This document shows, one piece after another, positions 53,963-64,000 of a stretch of 64,000 bases of DNA. Within the stretch, counting starts at the first letter, position 1. Each line of letters starts with the position of its first letter. Under the pieces are notes generated by a model. It worked only from the letters and a program-made list of their open reading frames with translations, was not told where the DNA came from and did no database searches. Made by a program: the position numbers and the translations under genes. Source of the stretch: Aquarana catesbeiana (lineage: Eukaryota > Chordata > Amphibia > Anura > Ranidae); the NCBI RefSeq assembly GCF_042186555.1, contig NC_133326.1:494721232-494785231 (forward strand), in the 5' to 3' direction.

Positions 53963-54157
53963 CTGGATGTGTCATGGTCACAGTATCTTCATTAGAATTA
54001 TTGTTGTAGATGACCACAGCTGTAGCATTGTGGGATGCGGCTCGAAGAATCTTTTCTTTAAAGGTACAGTTCCCACGCTGTAGAAGCGCAATCCAATGCT
54101 TGGTGTTAGGAGGCACAGGAAAACGAATATGAGGGTCACAACCTTGTCGATCTGGTG
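53963..54157 (-). CDS. RNF130: RNF130 (Goliath) internal exon, PA-domain part
   Basis: A 195-nt internal exon. On minus, a pyrimidine tract and acceptor (ttcctctgtctag) precede base 54157, and the donor gtatat follows base 53963 (CCAG|gtatat). It enters and leaves in the same phase, one base of a split codon at each side. The peptide runs from the PDRQGCDP block through WIALLQRGNCTFKEKI and NATAVVIYNN to VTMTHPG. This is the core of a PA domain of the Goliath/GRAIL family, with Asn-x-Ser/Thr glycosylation sites at NCT and NAT. GNCTFKEKI and VTMTHPG fit RNF130 better than RNF150 or RNF149. The family has a signal peptide, a luminal PA domain, one membrane span and a cytosolic RING that ubiquitinates substrates at endosomes. 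Other exons are outside the window. Confidence 0.8.
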
Positions 54158-54312
54158 CTAGACAGAGGAAAAAAAGGCAGAAAATCAATACTGCTATTTA
54201 CGATAATTAGGGAAAAAAAAAAAAAAAAAAAGTGTTTTTGTTTTCACCTGCAGACACATTACCTTTCTACTTGACCTAGATAAAACACATCAAATTCAAA
54301 TATTCAGTCAGT
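54158..54312. other. Presumed intron sequence 5' of the RNF130 exon
   Basis: On minus, a 19-base T run (complement of 54211-54230) and the acceptor tract lie just upstream of the exon. Confidence 0.5.
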
Positions 54313-54622
54313 TTAAAGTGGACCTCTCACTCTAAATAAAAACTTGCTTTCTATCCCTTCTCCATCTCACATTTGGATTTTATTTTCTGCATGTGCTCAT
54401 ATATGCTGCAGGGCTTCGAGTCCCAGCAGAGCCCTGCGGAACAATTCTGCACACGTGTGTTTCCAGGAATATGCGCAGACGAAGCAGGTATGGAAGTCAC
54501 AAACCTTGACATATATGGGAATGGGTGGAAAACCTACGCATGTGGATAGATGTGCCTTCCAGTGCTGCTGGAGAACCACAAAGGCAGTAGGCAGTCAAAT
54601 CATGATGGAAGTGTTCATTTAA
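54313..54622. mobile_element. Possible TTAA MITE next to the exon
   Basis: TTAA at 54313-54316 followed by AGTGGACCTCTCAC, and TTAA at 54619-54622 preceded by GGAAGTGTTCATT. The ends are only weakly inverted, but the TTAA-AGTGGA start is like other TTAA elements here. Non-coding. Confidence 0.4.
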
Positions 54623-55559
54623 GGAGGTAAATTAATTTGGTGAAAAAAAATTGTTGGAAAGTCTTCTCTAAGGCGTACACCGCCTAAGGACACTAGTAAA
54701 AAAAAAAAAAAAGCAAAAGAAACTAGAGCCTCACGGAGTGGACGGAGTAACAAAGATGGTGGCACCAGTGTGGGAGAGGGGGGACAATTTTTCAAAGCTA
54801 AAGGGGACTGAAGTTTTTCTGTGGTGGTGGTGGTGGTGTTTAGCTCAGAAGCTTCCCAAGAAGTATTTACCACTCTATGCTTAAAGTTGTGAGAATTGCT
54901 CTGCTTCATCAACTCCTCGGTGCATGCAGACCTCCAACAGCCATGCATTGGAGAAAGCAGGGGTCTGACTTACAATGGTCTACAAACATACATTTTTGTA
55001 TTCGGTAAATATGCATGCTTGGCATATGGAACAACAAGGAAGCACTTAGGCAAAAGCTTTTTTGGGGAAAAATAATAGCATTCTTTGTACCATGAGAATG
55101 TGCGGCCTTGGGATGTCTTTGTCTCATATCAAAGCAGCTAGCCAGGTCTGGCAAAAAATCTGAAAAATCTGTATTACTGAAAGGTTAAAAATCTGGACAT
55201 TTCCTGTAAAAGATAAGTGTAGCCCCCAGCGTCCTACCACTGATGTATACTGGTCTGAACGTATTTGTATAGTATACTATGGGCCCATTCACACAGTTCC
55301 ATTTCTTTGCCAGTTTTATGTGCACTTTTTTTTTCAAAAAAAAAAAAAAAACAAACAAACAAAAAAAACAAAAACACCTGAGCAATTTTGTTCCCATCTT
55401 AATAAAAAAAGATCTCGCTGTTTTTCTTCATGAGTCTGCCAGGAGAGGATTGCTTTATTATTTCATGGTCAGTTTGTAAACAGACCCCCATATTAAATTT
55501 TTTTAAGGAGTAATTTAAACGTCTTATTTCTGTGTTGAATTAAATCAAGCCTGGCAGAC
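54623..55559. other. Unassigned intronic sequence
   Basis: Several A and T runs (54698-54712, 55322-55375) and no recognised repeat ends. Frames on either strand lack domains and splice context. Confidence 0.45.
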
Positions 55560-55930
55560 TATTAAAAAAAATATGCACTTTTATATAAACAAACATTTCA
55601 GCAAGTGTAATGAAGCTCTTTGTTCTTCCAACCTGCTGCTCATCCATCACCTTAGAGAAAACGCAGCAAAATATCTCGAAATCACTTTGCAATTATACCA
55701 CGCTGATTCGGTGACCGAGAAGAAAGTCTCTTCCTCCCTTTTGTAGCGTGTTCTTTAGTTGTGATTAAAGGGAAAATAATGTTATGGGCAGCAATGACTA
55801 AAGAGCCGATTTGCGTCGCTATTTGATGTTCAGATATTCAATTAACCGTCAAATGACAACATGGCCACTTAGGAAATATTGGCTATTTGAAATTCAGGCA
55901 AACAGGAACTTCACAGAAGAAAAAAAAATG
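55560..55930. other. Candidate conserved non-coding element
   Basis: Repeat-free, mid-GC, dense in homeodomain-like ATTA and TAAT cores: gatattcaattaaccgtc, gcgtcgctatttgatg, ctttagttgtgattaaag. Style suggests a developmental enhancer in the intron of the RNF130 locus. This is a guess until aligned with other vertebrates. Confidence 0.35.
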
Positions 55931-56661
55931 TTTTAAGAAGAAAGCTAGGCAAATGTATAGAAAAAAAAATATTGATTTATTACACATTGCTATCCACTGA
56001 AAAAGGTACTAAATTGACTTCTGAAATGTACCTATAGTAGTCCCTTGCAACCTGATCACCCTGCTTTGTTAACCTTTGATAGGAGGAACATGGAGGCAGC
56101 CATTGTGGACTTCCTCTTAAAACTGCCAGTTGCCCATCATGTGGACACTGTTGTGTCAGTTCTTTAAGTCACTAACCTGCTACAAGTATATAGACCAGGA
56201 CTTTTTTTTTCTCCAACTCTCCCGATCATACTTCTGTATTAGAGACTGAAAATACAAAAGCTGGTGGGCCAGCTAACAGCCTGTCAACTAGCATTCTAAA
56301 AAAGGTCAGCAGTTTTAGTCTACATATTTTTGTCATGACAACATACTTGCCAATATCTTCATCCCTGTGCCTGGGACACTGTCACCCCCGGTCATGGGCC
56401 ACAGTTGATACACCCACCCAGCGCAGATCACGTCCACTTTCCAGGTGGTCCTGCCCAAAACACAACTACTTTCTGGGCAGTCCTGTCCGTAATCATGGAA
56501 CCACCCACTCATGACCACAATTACCATAGCTAATACCCTTTTTTGCATTTCTGTGCATGACCTGTACCCTAAATAAAAGAAATGCTGTGATCTCATGAAA
56601 CAGCATCATTAGGACAGAGATGTGGAACCGTCCTAGCAGTTGGCATCAGGGTAGATTTGAT
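55931..56661. other. Unassigned intronic sequence
   Basis: Nothing recognised apart from short A runs (55919-55928, 55960-55968). The minus frame 56596-56333 has no family signature. Confidence 0.4.
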
Positions 56662-56790
56662 TTAAACTGATTGTAAACTTTCGTTTTTGTTTTTTGTTTT
56701 TGTTTTTTTAAATAACAAACATATCATACTTACCTCCACTGTGCAGTTTGTTTTGCAGTGTGGCCCCAAACCTCATCTTCTGGGGTCATA
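56662..56790 (+). mobile_element. Family A MITE, copy 6, 3' truncated
   Basis: TTAA at 56662-56665, then ACTGATTGTAAACTTTCG, the T-rich start and acttacctccactgtgcag (minus donor consensus), ending after cttctggggtc, where the family sequence stops abruptly. Confidence 0.75.
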
Positions 56791-57126
56791 CAGATTGTAG
56801 TGTACATAGATTTTCAAAACAATGGGATAAAGGAATATTCCTGAATTTTGGTTTATCTCATGGTTACTGTGGCACTGTGTGAATGCATCAATGCTGTGCA
56901 TGTTATCTCAGCTTGCAGAGCTTGGATTCATTGAATGAGTTTACCAAAAATGTTAATATTGCAGAATATACAGCCTCATGCTACATAACTAAGCTCCATT
57001 TTATGCTGAATAAACTAAATTATGAATGTATCTTAAATAGAAATCCATCTTTAGATGGATTTTTACTCCAAAAGCATTTTATTAAAATACATTTAAAAAA
57101 AAAAAAATGTAAAAAAAAAAATCTAT

Positions 57127-57998
57127 TTAATTACTACCCGCCCGCCGGCCGTCAAAGGACGGCTGGGCGGCATGGCTCTCGCTCTGGGTGGATGTCATAT
57201 GACAGCCCTCCAGAACGACCGCTCTCACGCGCCCCTGGGGGCGAGCATCGCGGCGGGTGGTGGTGAGGTGTGTCACTCTGACACACCGCTACACAGATCT
57301 AAGTAAAAATTGCCACCACACTGGACCACCAGGTATGCCACCCTAGACCACCAGGCAGCTGCCAATCAGTGCCCAGGCAGCTGCCAGTGCCCATCCCCAA
57401 TGCCTGCCAGTGCCATCAGTGATGCCTATCAATGCCATCTATCAGTGCCACACATCAGTGCCACACATCAGTGCCCAGCAGTGTCGCCTATCAGTGCCAC
57501 CCATAAGTACCCATCAGTGCAGCCTATCAGTGCCACCCATAAGTGCCCATCAGTGCCGCCTATCAATGCCTATCAGTGCTGTATATTAGTGCCACCTACC
57601 ACTGTTCATCAGTGCTGCCTATCAGTGCCCATCAGTGCCACCTCATTGGTGCCGCCTTATCAGTGCCCGTCAGTGCCGCCTTATCAGTGCCCATCAGTGG
57701 AAGGAGAAAACTTACTTATTTACAAAGTTTTGTAAGAGAAAGAAAAGAAAAAAAAACGTTTTTTTTTTTCAAAATTTTAGGTTTTTTTTTATTTGTTTAG
57801 CAAAAAATAAAAAAAAACGCAGAGGTGATCAAATACCACCAAAAGAAAGCTCTATTTGTGGGAACAAACTGATAAAAATTCTGTTTGGGTACAGTGTAGC
57901 ATAACCGTGCAATTGTCATTTAAACCTCGACAGTGCTGAAAGCTAATAATTGGCTTGGGCAGGAAGGGGGTGCAAGTGCCCTGTATTGAAGTAGTTCA
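57127..57998. mobile_element. TTAACCACTT-family element, copy B5
   Basis: Starts TTAATTACTACCCGCCCGCC and ends ccctgtattgaagtagttca, whose inverse is TGAACTACTTCAATACAGGG (compare the B3 end TTAACCACTTCAATACAGG). The CpG-rich left part contains gtgtcactctgacacac hairpin words. A tandem CATCAGTGCC array fills 57395-57700. An AT-rich block with gcagaggtgatcaaataccacc follows. No transposase. Confidence 0.8.
57395..57700 (+). repeat. CAGTGCCNCCTATCAGTGCC tandem array
   Basis: About 20 short units (10-30 bp) of ATCAGTGCC-type words inside B5. It is the complement of the array in B3, so B5 and B3 lie in opposite orientation. Confidence 0.9.
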
Positions 57999-58180
57999 GA
58001 TCAAAAAAATCTGATTATTTTTAAAAATCATCGATTTATTTCTACCCTGGTTGTAATCTATAGCATGTGACAAATTTATTTTACAATAAACCTCTAAAGA
58101 GGGCTATGGAGGCTGACATTGTTGTCTTTCTTTTAAAAATGCTAATAACATTGATTAACTGGGTCTGTGGCTTAAAGTGC
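57999..58180. other. Unassigned sequence
   Basis: AT-rich spacer between two TTAA elements; nothing recognised. Confidence 0.4.
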
Positions 58181-58653
58181 TTAAAGGATAACTAAATGTT
58201 AGTTTTTTTGTTTTTTGTATTTTTTAAACAAACATGTCATACCTCCTCTGTGCAGTTGGTTGTGCACAGAGTGGCCCCGATCCTCCTCTTCTGGGGTCCC
58301 TCAGCGGCGCTCATGGCTCCTCCTTATCTTGAGTGCCCTGTTGGAGAGCCACTCTCCCTCGGGGCACTCATGCGGGCATGTTCACGTGTCCCGCTGCTGC
58401 GTCTATTGACACAGACAGCAAGACTCGCGCCCCCGCCTGATTGGATTTGATTGACAGCAGCGGGAGCCAATGGCTATGCTGCTGTCAATCTATCCAATCA
58501 GGGCCTGAGACATCGGCTGGAGCTGGTGTGCGCGTCCCCGTCACTGGAAACACCAGGTTCAGGTAGGTAAAAGGGGGGCTCGGGGGGGCAGCTGCATCAC
58601 AGGTGGTTTTTCACCTTAATGCATAGAATGAAAAGTGTGTACAAACCCTTTAA
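58181..58653 (+). mobile_element. Family A MITE, copy 7
   Basis: TTAA at 58181-58184 and at 58650-58653. Ends AGGATAACTAAATG and, from the right, AGGGTTTGTACACAC. The core has TGTGCAGTTGGTTGTGCAC, the ttgattgacagcagcgggagcc block, and ttcaggtaggtaaaagg with donor-like GGTAGGTAAA at 58564-58573. Confidence 0.9.
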
Positions 58654-59919
58654 GTAATTTTGTTCGTATGACAGCCAGGCAACTAGCATTTGTAGAAGGG
58701 GAACCAGTGAGGACAGTTTCCAGGTTTCTCCTATGACAGAATTCCTTTAGGATTTATAAAGTAACAGAAGCCAATAGATGCCTTCACTGCAGAGAGCACT
58801 TCTCTGGGATCCTGCGGCAGCTGATAACGCGACCAAATGCCTAGGTACGTGGTCAAACAATCTCTGTAAGCAGTGGAAGATCTGAGACTGGCTGATCCTT
58901 CCCTCTCAGCAGAGATCACATTATTATTAGATGTCTAGGTAGTTCATAACATGACTAACCACTGTGGATGCCACAGCATAAGTTTCTGCAGTCAAGGTAT
59001 TTCATGAAATCTGCAACCTCCTACAATTTAAAGGAAAACTCTGGTTAAGTAAATTATGATGGCCCTGAACACATTCATTTGCTAGCTGCTACATTTTAAT
59101 TCCAAAACTCATTGCTTTGTCCAACTTTTTGTAGCTCCTCTGGTATCCCTCCTTGATTTGCACGTGCCATAGTACTGTATTACCAGGATCTGTGAATTGT
59201 TGCTGTTGAAGGGTAAGAACTGCGTAGTGACATAGTGAGTCATTGCTATGGTACCCAGGACGTAGTACTACAAGAATTGCCCGGGTTCTGGTTCATGCGA
59301 TTTATACCTGAAGTATTGCAAATAGGGATTCACCGTTACCAGTTTTTTAAGACCAAGTACAAATACCGATACTTTTTCTCAAGAACTCATCGATACCAAT
59401 TACTGATACCTATTTAGCCCTTGGATGCATTTAGACTGGGTTCACATATGTGTGGTCCGGTTTTGACATCGGTATTTCAGCTCTCTCCAGTGTGACTTTG
59501 TTCAGTAGTTCAGGTGCTATTCGGGTGCGAATTGTCATAGTGTACGACAACGGAAATAGCATCTGAAAGTGCTCCAAATAGTACCAGACTCTTTTGAAAA
59601 ATGCTCTGCAGCGAGAACGCACATATGTGAACTGACGCCATTAAAAAGGCTGCAGGTTCACATGTCATGCGAATCGGATGCGGTTCAAAATGCATCCAAT
59701 TTGAACATATGTGAACTGATCTGCAGACTTGAAGATATCGGCACGAGTGCAAATGCTTAATATCAGTGCAACACTAATTGCAAATAACATATGAGGTAAA
59801 TGGCATTTAAAAGGTGCAATGAAATTCTGTTTTAAGAGTAAGGTGGGCAGGGTAGTACTGTAAATGCCCTTTAAATGTCAGCCACACAACATAACAGTAG
59901 CAAAATGACAGGAAAACTG
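58654..59919. other. Unassigned intronic sequence
   Basis: No clear element. Around 59440-59770 there are loosely inverted words (ttcacatatgtgtggtcc and gaacatatgtgaactgatc) suggesting a degenerate MITE about 300 bp long. Confidence 0.4.
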
Positions 59920-60420
59920 ATCTAATAACACAGCAGCACTGAAAAATGTTAGCTGACTATTAGGACAGTTGTAAGATTTTGTATGTGTGTGTATTTAAGG
60001 GAATCGCCGTTTGTACCATGTTTAATCAGAGTAATCCCCCCCTTCCGATGTGATAGCTATTTCACCAACAACACTGTATTCAGAACCAGGCTGAAGGCTT
60101 CACAAAACACAGATGCCATTGCAGTCTGAAGCTGGCAGCGTGCCTTTGTTTAATACTGTCAGATACAATTACAGTAATGAAAAAAAATGATTATAAAATG
60201 CATTGGGTATGCATTGACACTATGGGGAGTGTGTGTATTTCTCATCCTACAATAAAATCAGAGCAGCAGTCTTATTAAAACAGTGTAGAAATTAAAAGCC
60301 TTATATTTTGTTCTAAAAAGTAGGCCTGCAAATTAGCAATTACTGTACATTGCCAAAGTTAATCAACACATGCTGATGCTAGGTTTGGCCCAAGTATCTA
60401 GGCTTCATTGTCCTTTTTTT
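59920..60420. other. Candidate conserved non-coding element
   Basis: Repeat-free sequence with balanced composition: gaaccaggctgaaggc, gccattgcagtctgaagc, gcctttgtttaatac (a Sox/Fox-like word), ttaatcaacacatgctgatgc. Nothing in the window matches it. The regulatory role is inferred only from its unique, word-rich style. Confidence 0.35.
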
Positions 60421-60489
60421 TTATCAAAAGGTTAATTTTACAGTGGGTTCTCGATGGTTTTTAATTCATTGGCCCCCCACCAGCTAAAC

Positions 60490-60910
60490 TGGATCATTCA
60501 TAAGGGTCCTTTCACACGGGTGTTCTGCCCGGCGGACTCCACTTTGCTCAGCGGGGAATCGATCAGTTGATCTCGCTGAGCAGGTGGATGACAGGTACGT
60601 CTTCACTCACTGTGCAGAAAGTGACCTGACAGAGCCCCGCTCTCTATGGGTAGATCGGATAAAGACAGTCCCCTGTCCGTTTTCATCCAATTCGATCCAC
60701 CAGACGGATGGAAAATAGGGTTTCAATCTGTTTGGATTTCACGGACAGGATCGGATAGCAGCGGGTGTCAGTGGACATGTCACTGCTGACATCCGCTGCC
60801 CATAGGAGTGAATGGAGTGTCATATCAGGTCCGCCTGGAAAAACTGACAGGCAGACCTAATCGGAGGGTCATTTTGCGCAGACAGTTGTATTTTGCTTCT
60901 GGCATTGGTT
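60490..60910. mobile_element. Probable MITE with CCTTTCACACGGG end
   Basis: GGTCCTTTCACACGGGTG near 60508 is a tip of the common CCTTTCACAC MITE type. The body has repeated ggatcggat and gacggac words. The diverged relative at 2740-2995 shares gaatggagtgtc and cctggaaaaa/gtctgcctg. The right tip was not found. Confidence 0.5.
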
Positions 60911-60947
60911 TTGGAAACATTTCAGCAGGATTTGGACACAAAAGTCC

Positions 60948-61336
60948 TTAAAGTGGAAGTCCAAACAATCTAAAATCCCTGCATCTATAGAAAAAATGAG
61001 TATACATACCTTTTGGGAAGCCAATCTGACCCGCTCTGACTGGATCCCACGCTAAGCTGTCAGCCAAGGCTTCTCTGTGTAGACGGGTGCAGAGGAGACG
61101 GAGGACTACGGAAGCCCCATAGTAACTCTATGTGTGACGTCACTTCAATTCATTTCACAGCCGTTGTCATTTGTGTCCTCTGCAGAGCTTCTGGCGCTGG
61201 AGATCGGGTCGGAGCGGGTCAGATCAGCTTCCAAGAAGGTATGTATAATTATTTATTCTTTACAGGGATAGAGAGGTTAGGGTTAGATCCCTGGTGTCTA
61301 TATATGCAGGGATTTTAGATTTTGCATGGACTTTAA
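60948..61336. mobile_element. TTAA-flanked MITE, AGTGGAAGTCC type
   Basis: TTAA at 60948-60951 and at 61333-61336. Tips AGTGGAAGTCC and, from the right, AGTCCATGCAAAATC, with an inner inverted pair CTAAAATCCCTGCAT and GCAGGGATTTTAG. The centre (gtgtgacgtcacttc at 61133-61147) holds a CRE-like TGACGTCA core, as does the fragment at 12421. Confidence 0.85.
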
Positions 61337-61959
61337 AGGCCAGGTCCACCTTTCACAGCCATGTCATCCATTCACAGAGATCTGCAGTGGAGCACAAGTG
61401 TGATGATGTCATAACACTCGTAGTCTACTGATACTTCATCCAGCTCCATAACTGAAGATATGGACCTGGGGCAGGAGTTGAAGCCTGCAGGTGCAATGTC
61501 TCTATAATACACTGAATGTTTTTGCAATGCTTTGCAGGTCCTAAAAGTAAAAAATAAAATAAAATAAATGCATTTTTTTTTAAATGGGTATATTTATTAT
61601 TATTATTTTCATTTATTTGACTATGCCTTTAAATTGTGAATTGGAGTCTTATGTAGTGATACACTCAAATGCCTTCTAGACCAGTGGCACATAAAACAAT
61701 GCTTCCAGGAACAGAGAGTGTGTATACTATTGTGCATTATTGTTTCATAATCTTCACAGTGACCAATACAAAAGCTGCCATTACTGATCAATTTCTGAAA
61801 AAAGAATAAGACTTGCAACTCTGAAATTGAATATGAAGAGAACTGAAGTGCAGAACGTTTTTAGCACCGGGTAGGTATTGACACTATGGGGAAAAAATAA
61901 AATGTGATTACAAAACTAGTCATGCTCCTGCCCGAATCTGCCTAGCGGAAAACACTAGA
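61337..61959. other. Unassigned intronic sequence
   Basis: AT-rich, nothing recognised apart from a short ATT run at 61594-61612. Confidence 0.4.
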
Positions 61960-62445
61960 ACTGGGACGTACAAAATAAATGACAGCACATTAAAATCCAG
62001 ATCATGTGCAACCTGCAGCTGCCGCTTGATCTCAGTCTCTGGCCAATTTCTCATTTTCAGCCTGGATGCTGGAGTTAACACACCAACATTACCAGTCCCC
62101 CCCCTTCTCCTTCTAGTTTGCGTTTAGTAAATAAATAATCACTGGCCAACCTGCAAGATGATCAAATATCTAAAATTTCTTCGGTATGTATAAACAAAAA
62201 GAAGAAAAAAGAAAAAAAAAAAAAATCCACCATTCAGTCGAAAACAGGCAGCAAGAGAAATTAGAACAAGCTGGCACGCTGGCAGCTTCTTGGCATAAGG
62301 GGCTCACTAGCGCTGAAATGTGTCAGTGAGAAGAACTGACCTCTGGCTCGAGAGTGTGCAAACTTCAGAAAAGCAACTTCTGCTGGAAACTTATGTTCAT
62401 CAGCAAGTCTGCAAGGGCATAATCAGGCATTGCATTGGGGCAGCT
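61960..62445. other. Candidate conserved non-coding element
   Basis: Unique sequence broken by an A-rich run (62198-62226). Words such as tttagtaaataaataatcactgg (Fox-like), tgcagctgccgcttgatctc and aggcagcaagagaaattag occur once in the window. Regulatory role is inference. Confidence 0.3.
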
Positions 62446-62450
62446 TGTTG

Positions 62451-63186
62451 TTAAAGGATAAGTGCACTTTCAAACAAAGTGCACTTATGTTACTTGCCCC
62501 CCCCCCCCTCCAGGCTAAAACACTCCCCCCCAGATGTATTCTCATCTCCATCTCACAGCAATGTTTAGATCCCACAAGGAAAGCCACGTTTACACCACCT
62601 AAGGCTGCACTAATGGGCACTGATAGGTGGCACTGATAAGCACTGATAAGTGGCACTGATGGGCAGCACTGATATGCAGCACTGATGAGACATTGATGGG
62701 CATTGATTGGCGGAACTGGTGGGCACTGATGGGTGGCACTGTGGACACTGGTAGGCGGCACTGGTGAGTGGCACAGTGGGCACTGGCAGCTGACACTGGT
62801 GGGCACAGAAAACGCAGCCGTGGCTTTCTGTGTAAGGGATCGATGTCCCTCTGACAGAAGTTGGTGATCGGCTTCTTTTCCACCTCATGCTGACAGCGTG
62901 AGGAAAAAATAAATAAATACCGATTACCGAGCTTCTGTTTCCATCACGTGATCATCCGTCATTGGCTGACAGCTGATCCTGTGGTAAGGGGCCAGGATCG
63001 ACCCCTTACTCGAATCTGTGCTTAGCCAGGTCTCATAGACTCAGTGATGCGGGGCGTGCACCCGGACGCCCTCCCGGCAATTGAGGCCCGCACTGTAGCT
63101 GTCTTTCGGCTATAGCGAGGGCGGCAAGTAGTTAATAGTTGTTCTATAGTCTTAAATGGCAAGTTTTCAGTGAACTTGTCCTTTAA
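62451..63186. mobile_element. TTAA-flanked element with a nested TTAACTACTT element
   Basis: Outer TTAA at 62451-62454 and 63183-63186. Outer tips AGGATAAGTGCACTTTC and, from the right, AGGACAAGTTCACTG. Inside, from about 62606 to 63135, lies a TTAACCACTT-family relative (B6). Its right end, GGCGGCAAGTAGTTAA, is the B3 end type. Its left part is a GGCACTGATGGGC tandem array (62610-62810) and its GC-rich part holds ccgattaccgagcttc. The left boundary of B6 is unclear. Confidence 0.8.
62610..62810. repeat. GGCACTGATGGGCA tandem array in B6
   Basis: About 17 irregular short units like those in B3 and B5. Frames of ISAAHQCH type through it are artefacts. Confidence 0.85.
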
Positions 63187-64000
63187 TAAACACCTCCATC
63201 CCGAGTGCAGATGCCGTGCTAATTGCTAAGCTTTCTCCCCATTCCAGCAACTGTCACTGTGCAGCCTTGCCTGGCACTACACAGCTCTGCTGGCTCCTCT
63301 TAGAGCGCATGCACACAATGGCCCCTTTCCAGCCATATTCTGCAGAATACTGCTCACCCACAAAAATGAATAGGACGGAGGCTCAAGTGGTTCTCTCAGC
63401 AGCTCAGCTGCCCCTCCTCCTCTCTCCCAGCAGGCTCAGCATCCTCCAGCCTTCTGGAAAGAGGTGGAGTCCTGGAAAGGGTGGTGATGGAGAGAACTGA
63501 GCTGCTGGGAAAACCATTTAAATGACTTTGTGCTTCTACTGTTAAACAGGAAATAAACTGCATCTGAGCATCACAAAACAAAAGACACTATTTAATATTT
63601 TTTTTTATATTCAAAGCAAACTCCCCCATCCATACAGGTCTCCATCTTTTATTTAACTGAGAAATCACTTTGAAAAAACACCACCCTAGTATTTTTGGCT
63701 ATGGCCATATTGAGTAAGGGCAGATGATTAATGTAGCATTTACTTCCTGGAATCCATCTGCCTTAGCTCAGGCATGCAGGCAGGAGGGTGTGTTTAGCTC
63801 AGAAAGCCTCTCCTCCCCACCTGAAGATTCATGGGATGTATGACATCATTTGTTTAGGCCTAGAAACCAGGAAGTAACTGAAATAATGTAAGAAACAAGT
63901 AAAATATAATATACCTTCCTATCCATTTACTAATGCGAAGTTCAGCTGTAAATTTGAATATGAATAACCTCATAGTGCTTGCAGCTACAGGAGGTAAGTA
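63187..64000. other. Unassigned intronic sequence
   Basis: No convincing element. 63890-63930 (accttcctatccatttac) and the very last bases (acaggaggtaagta, donor-like on plus) resemble parts of TTAA MITEs seen elsewhere, possibly continuing beyond the window. Confidence 0.4.

Noticed and set aside
54397..54948. Minus frames upstream of the RNF130 exon as an extra exon
   Set aside because: No splice-site pair in the right phase and no PA- or signal-peptide-like sequence.
1..64000. CRISPR arrays, operons, ribosome-binding sites, prophage or other bacterial systems
   Set aside because: Tandem arrays here have no spacer structure, there are no dense same-strand genes, and the only intact coding sequence is a spliced vertebrate exon.
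1..64000. tRNA, rRNA or snRNA genes and LTR retrovirus-like proviruses
   Set aside because: No cloverleaf with A/B boxes, no rRNA words and no LTR pair with primer-binding site were recognised; the RT sequences belong to DIRS and CR1 types.

Overview
The window looks like non-coding DNA from a large, repeat-rich vertebrate genome, most likely a frog and perhaps a ranid. This rests on the mix of Tc1/mariner, PIF/Harbinger, hAT, DIRS, CR1 and L1-type elements, on many TTAA-flanked short elements whose ends read TTAACCACTT or TTAAAGGGGTTGTAA, and on long microsatellites. Nothing prokaryotic is visible. The species is an inference; no marker gene fixes it.

One host exon is well supported: minus strand, 54157 down to 53963. 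It is 195 nt long, has good splice sites, and encodes the core of a protease-associated (PA) domain closest to RNF130 (Goliath), a membrane RING E3 ubiquitin ligase. If so, positions above 54157 lie in the upstream intron and positions below 53963 in the downstream intron. No other exon of that gene was found. Four repeat-poor stretches (50060-50640, 55560-55930, 59920-60420, 61960-62445) look like unique or possibly conserved sequence.

Layout. 1-13322: TTAA-type elements, two broken Tc1 copies (3942-5782 and 7301-9302), a long hairpin, a G-rich minisatellite and microsatellites. 13323-17910: hAT element with a decayed minus-strand transposase. 17911-20035: a TTAACCACTT element and a third Tc1 copy between GA tracts. 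20036-28052: a short element split by a 2.3-kb Harbinger element and by a 5.4-kb DIRS retrotransposon (DIRS-A). 28494-42211: a Tc1-like element blown up to 13.7 kb by two CR1 LINE pieces, a second DIRS (DIRS-B), another Tc1 copy and several short elements. 42214-49815: more TTAA elements, a Tc1 remnant, an L1/Tx1-type LINE 3' end and a Harbinger-like MITE. 49816-64000: the RNF130 exon region with scattered MITEs.

Every transposase, reverse transcriptase and recombinase seen carries stops, frameshifts, deletions or lost catalytic residues, so none looks active. The value of the window is its insertion history: several empty target sites can be read directly, giving target-site duplications (TTAA, TA, TAA, 8-bp) and a relative order of insertion. 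Coordinates of repeat edges without a stated duplication are by eye and may be off by tens of bases.
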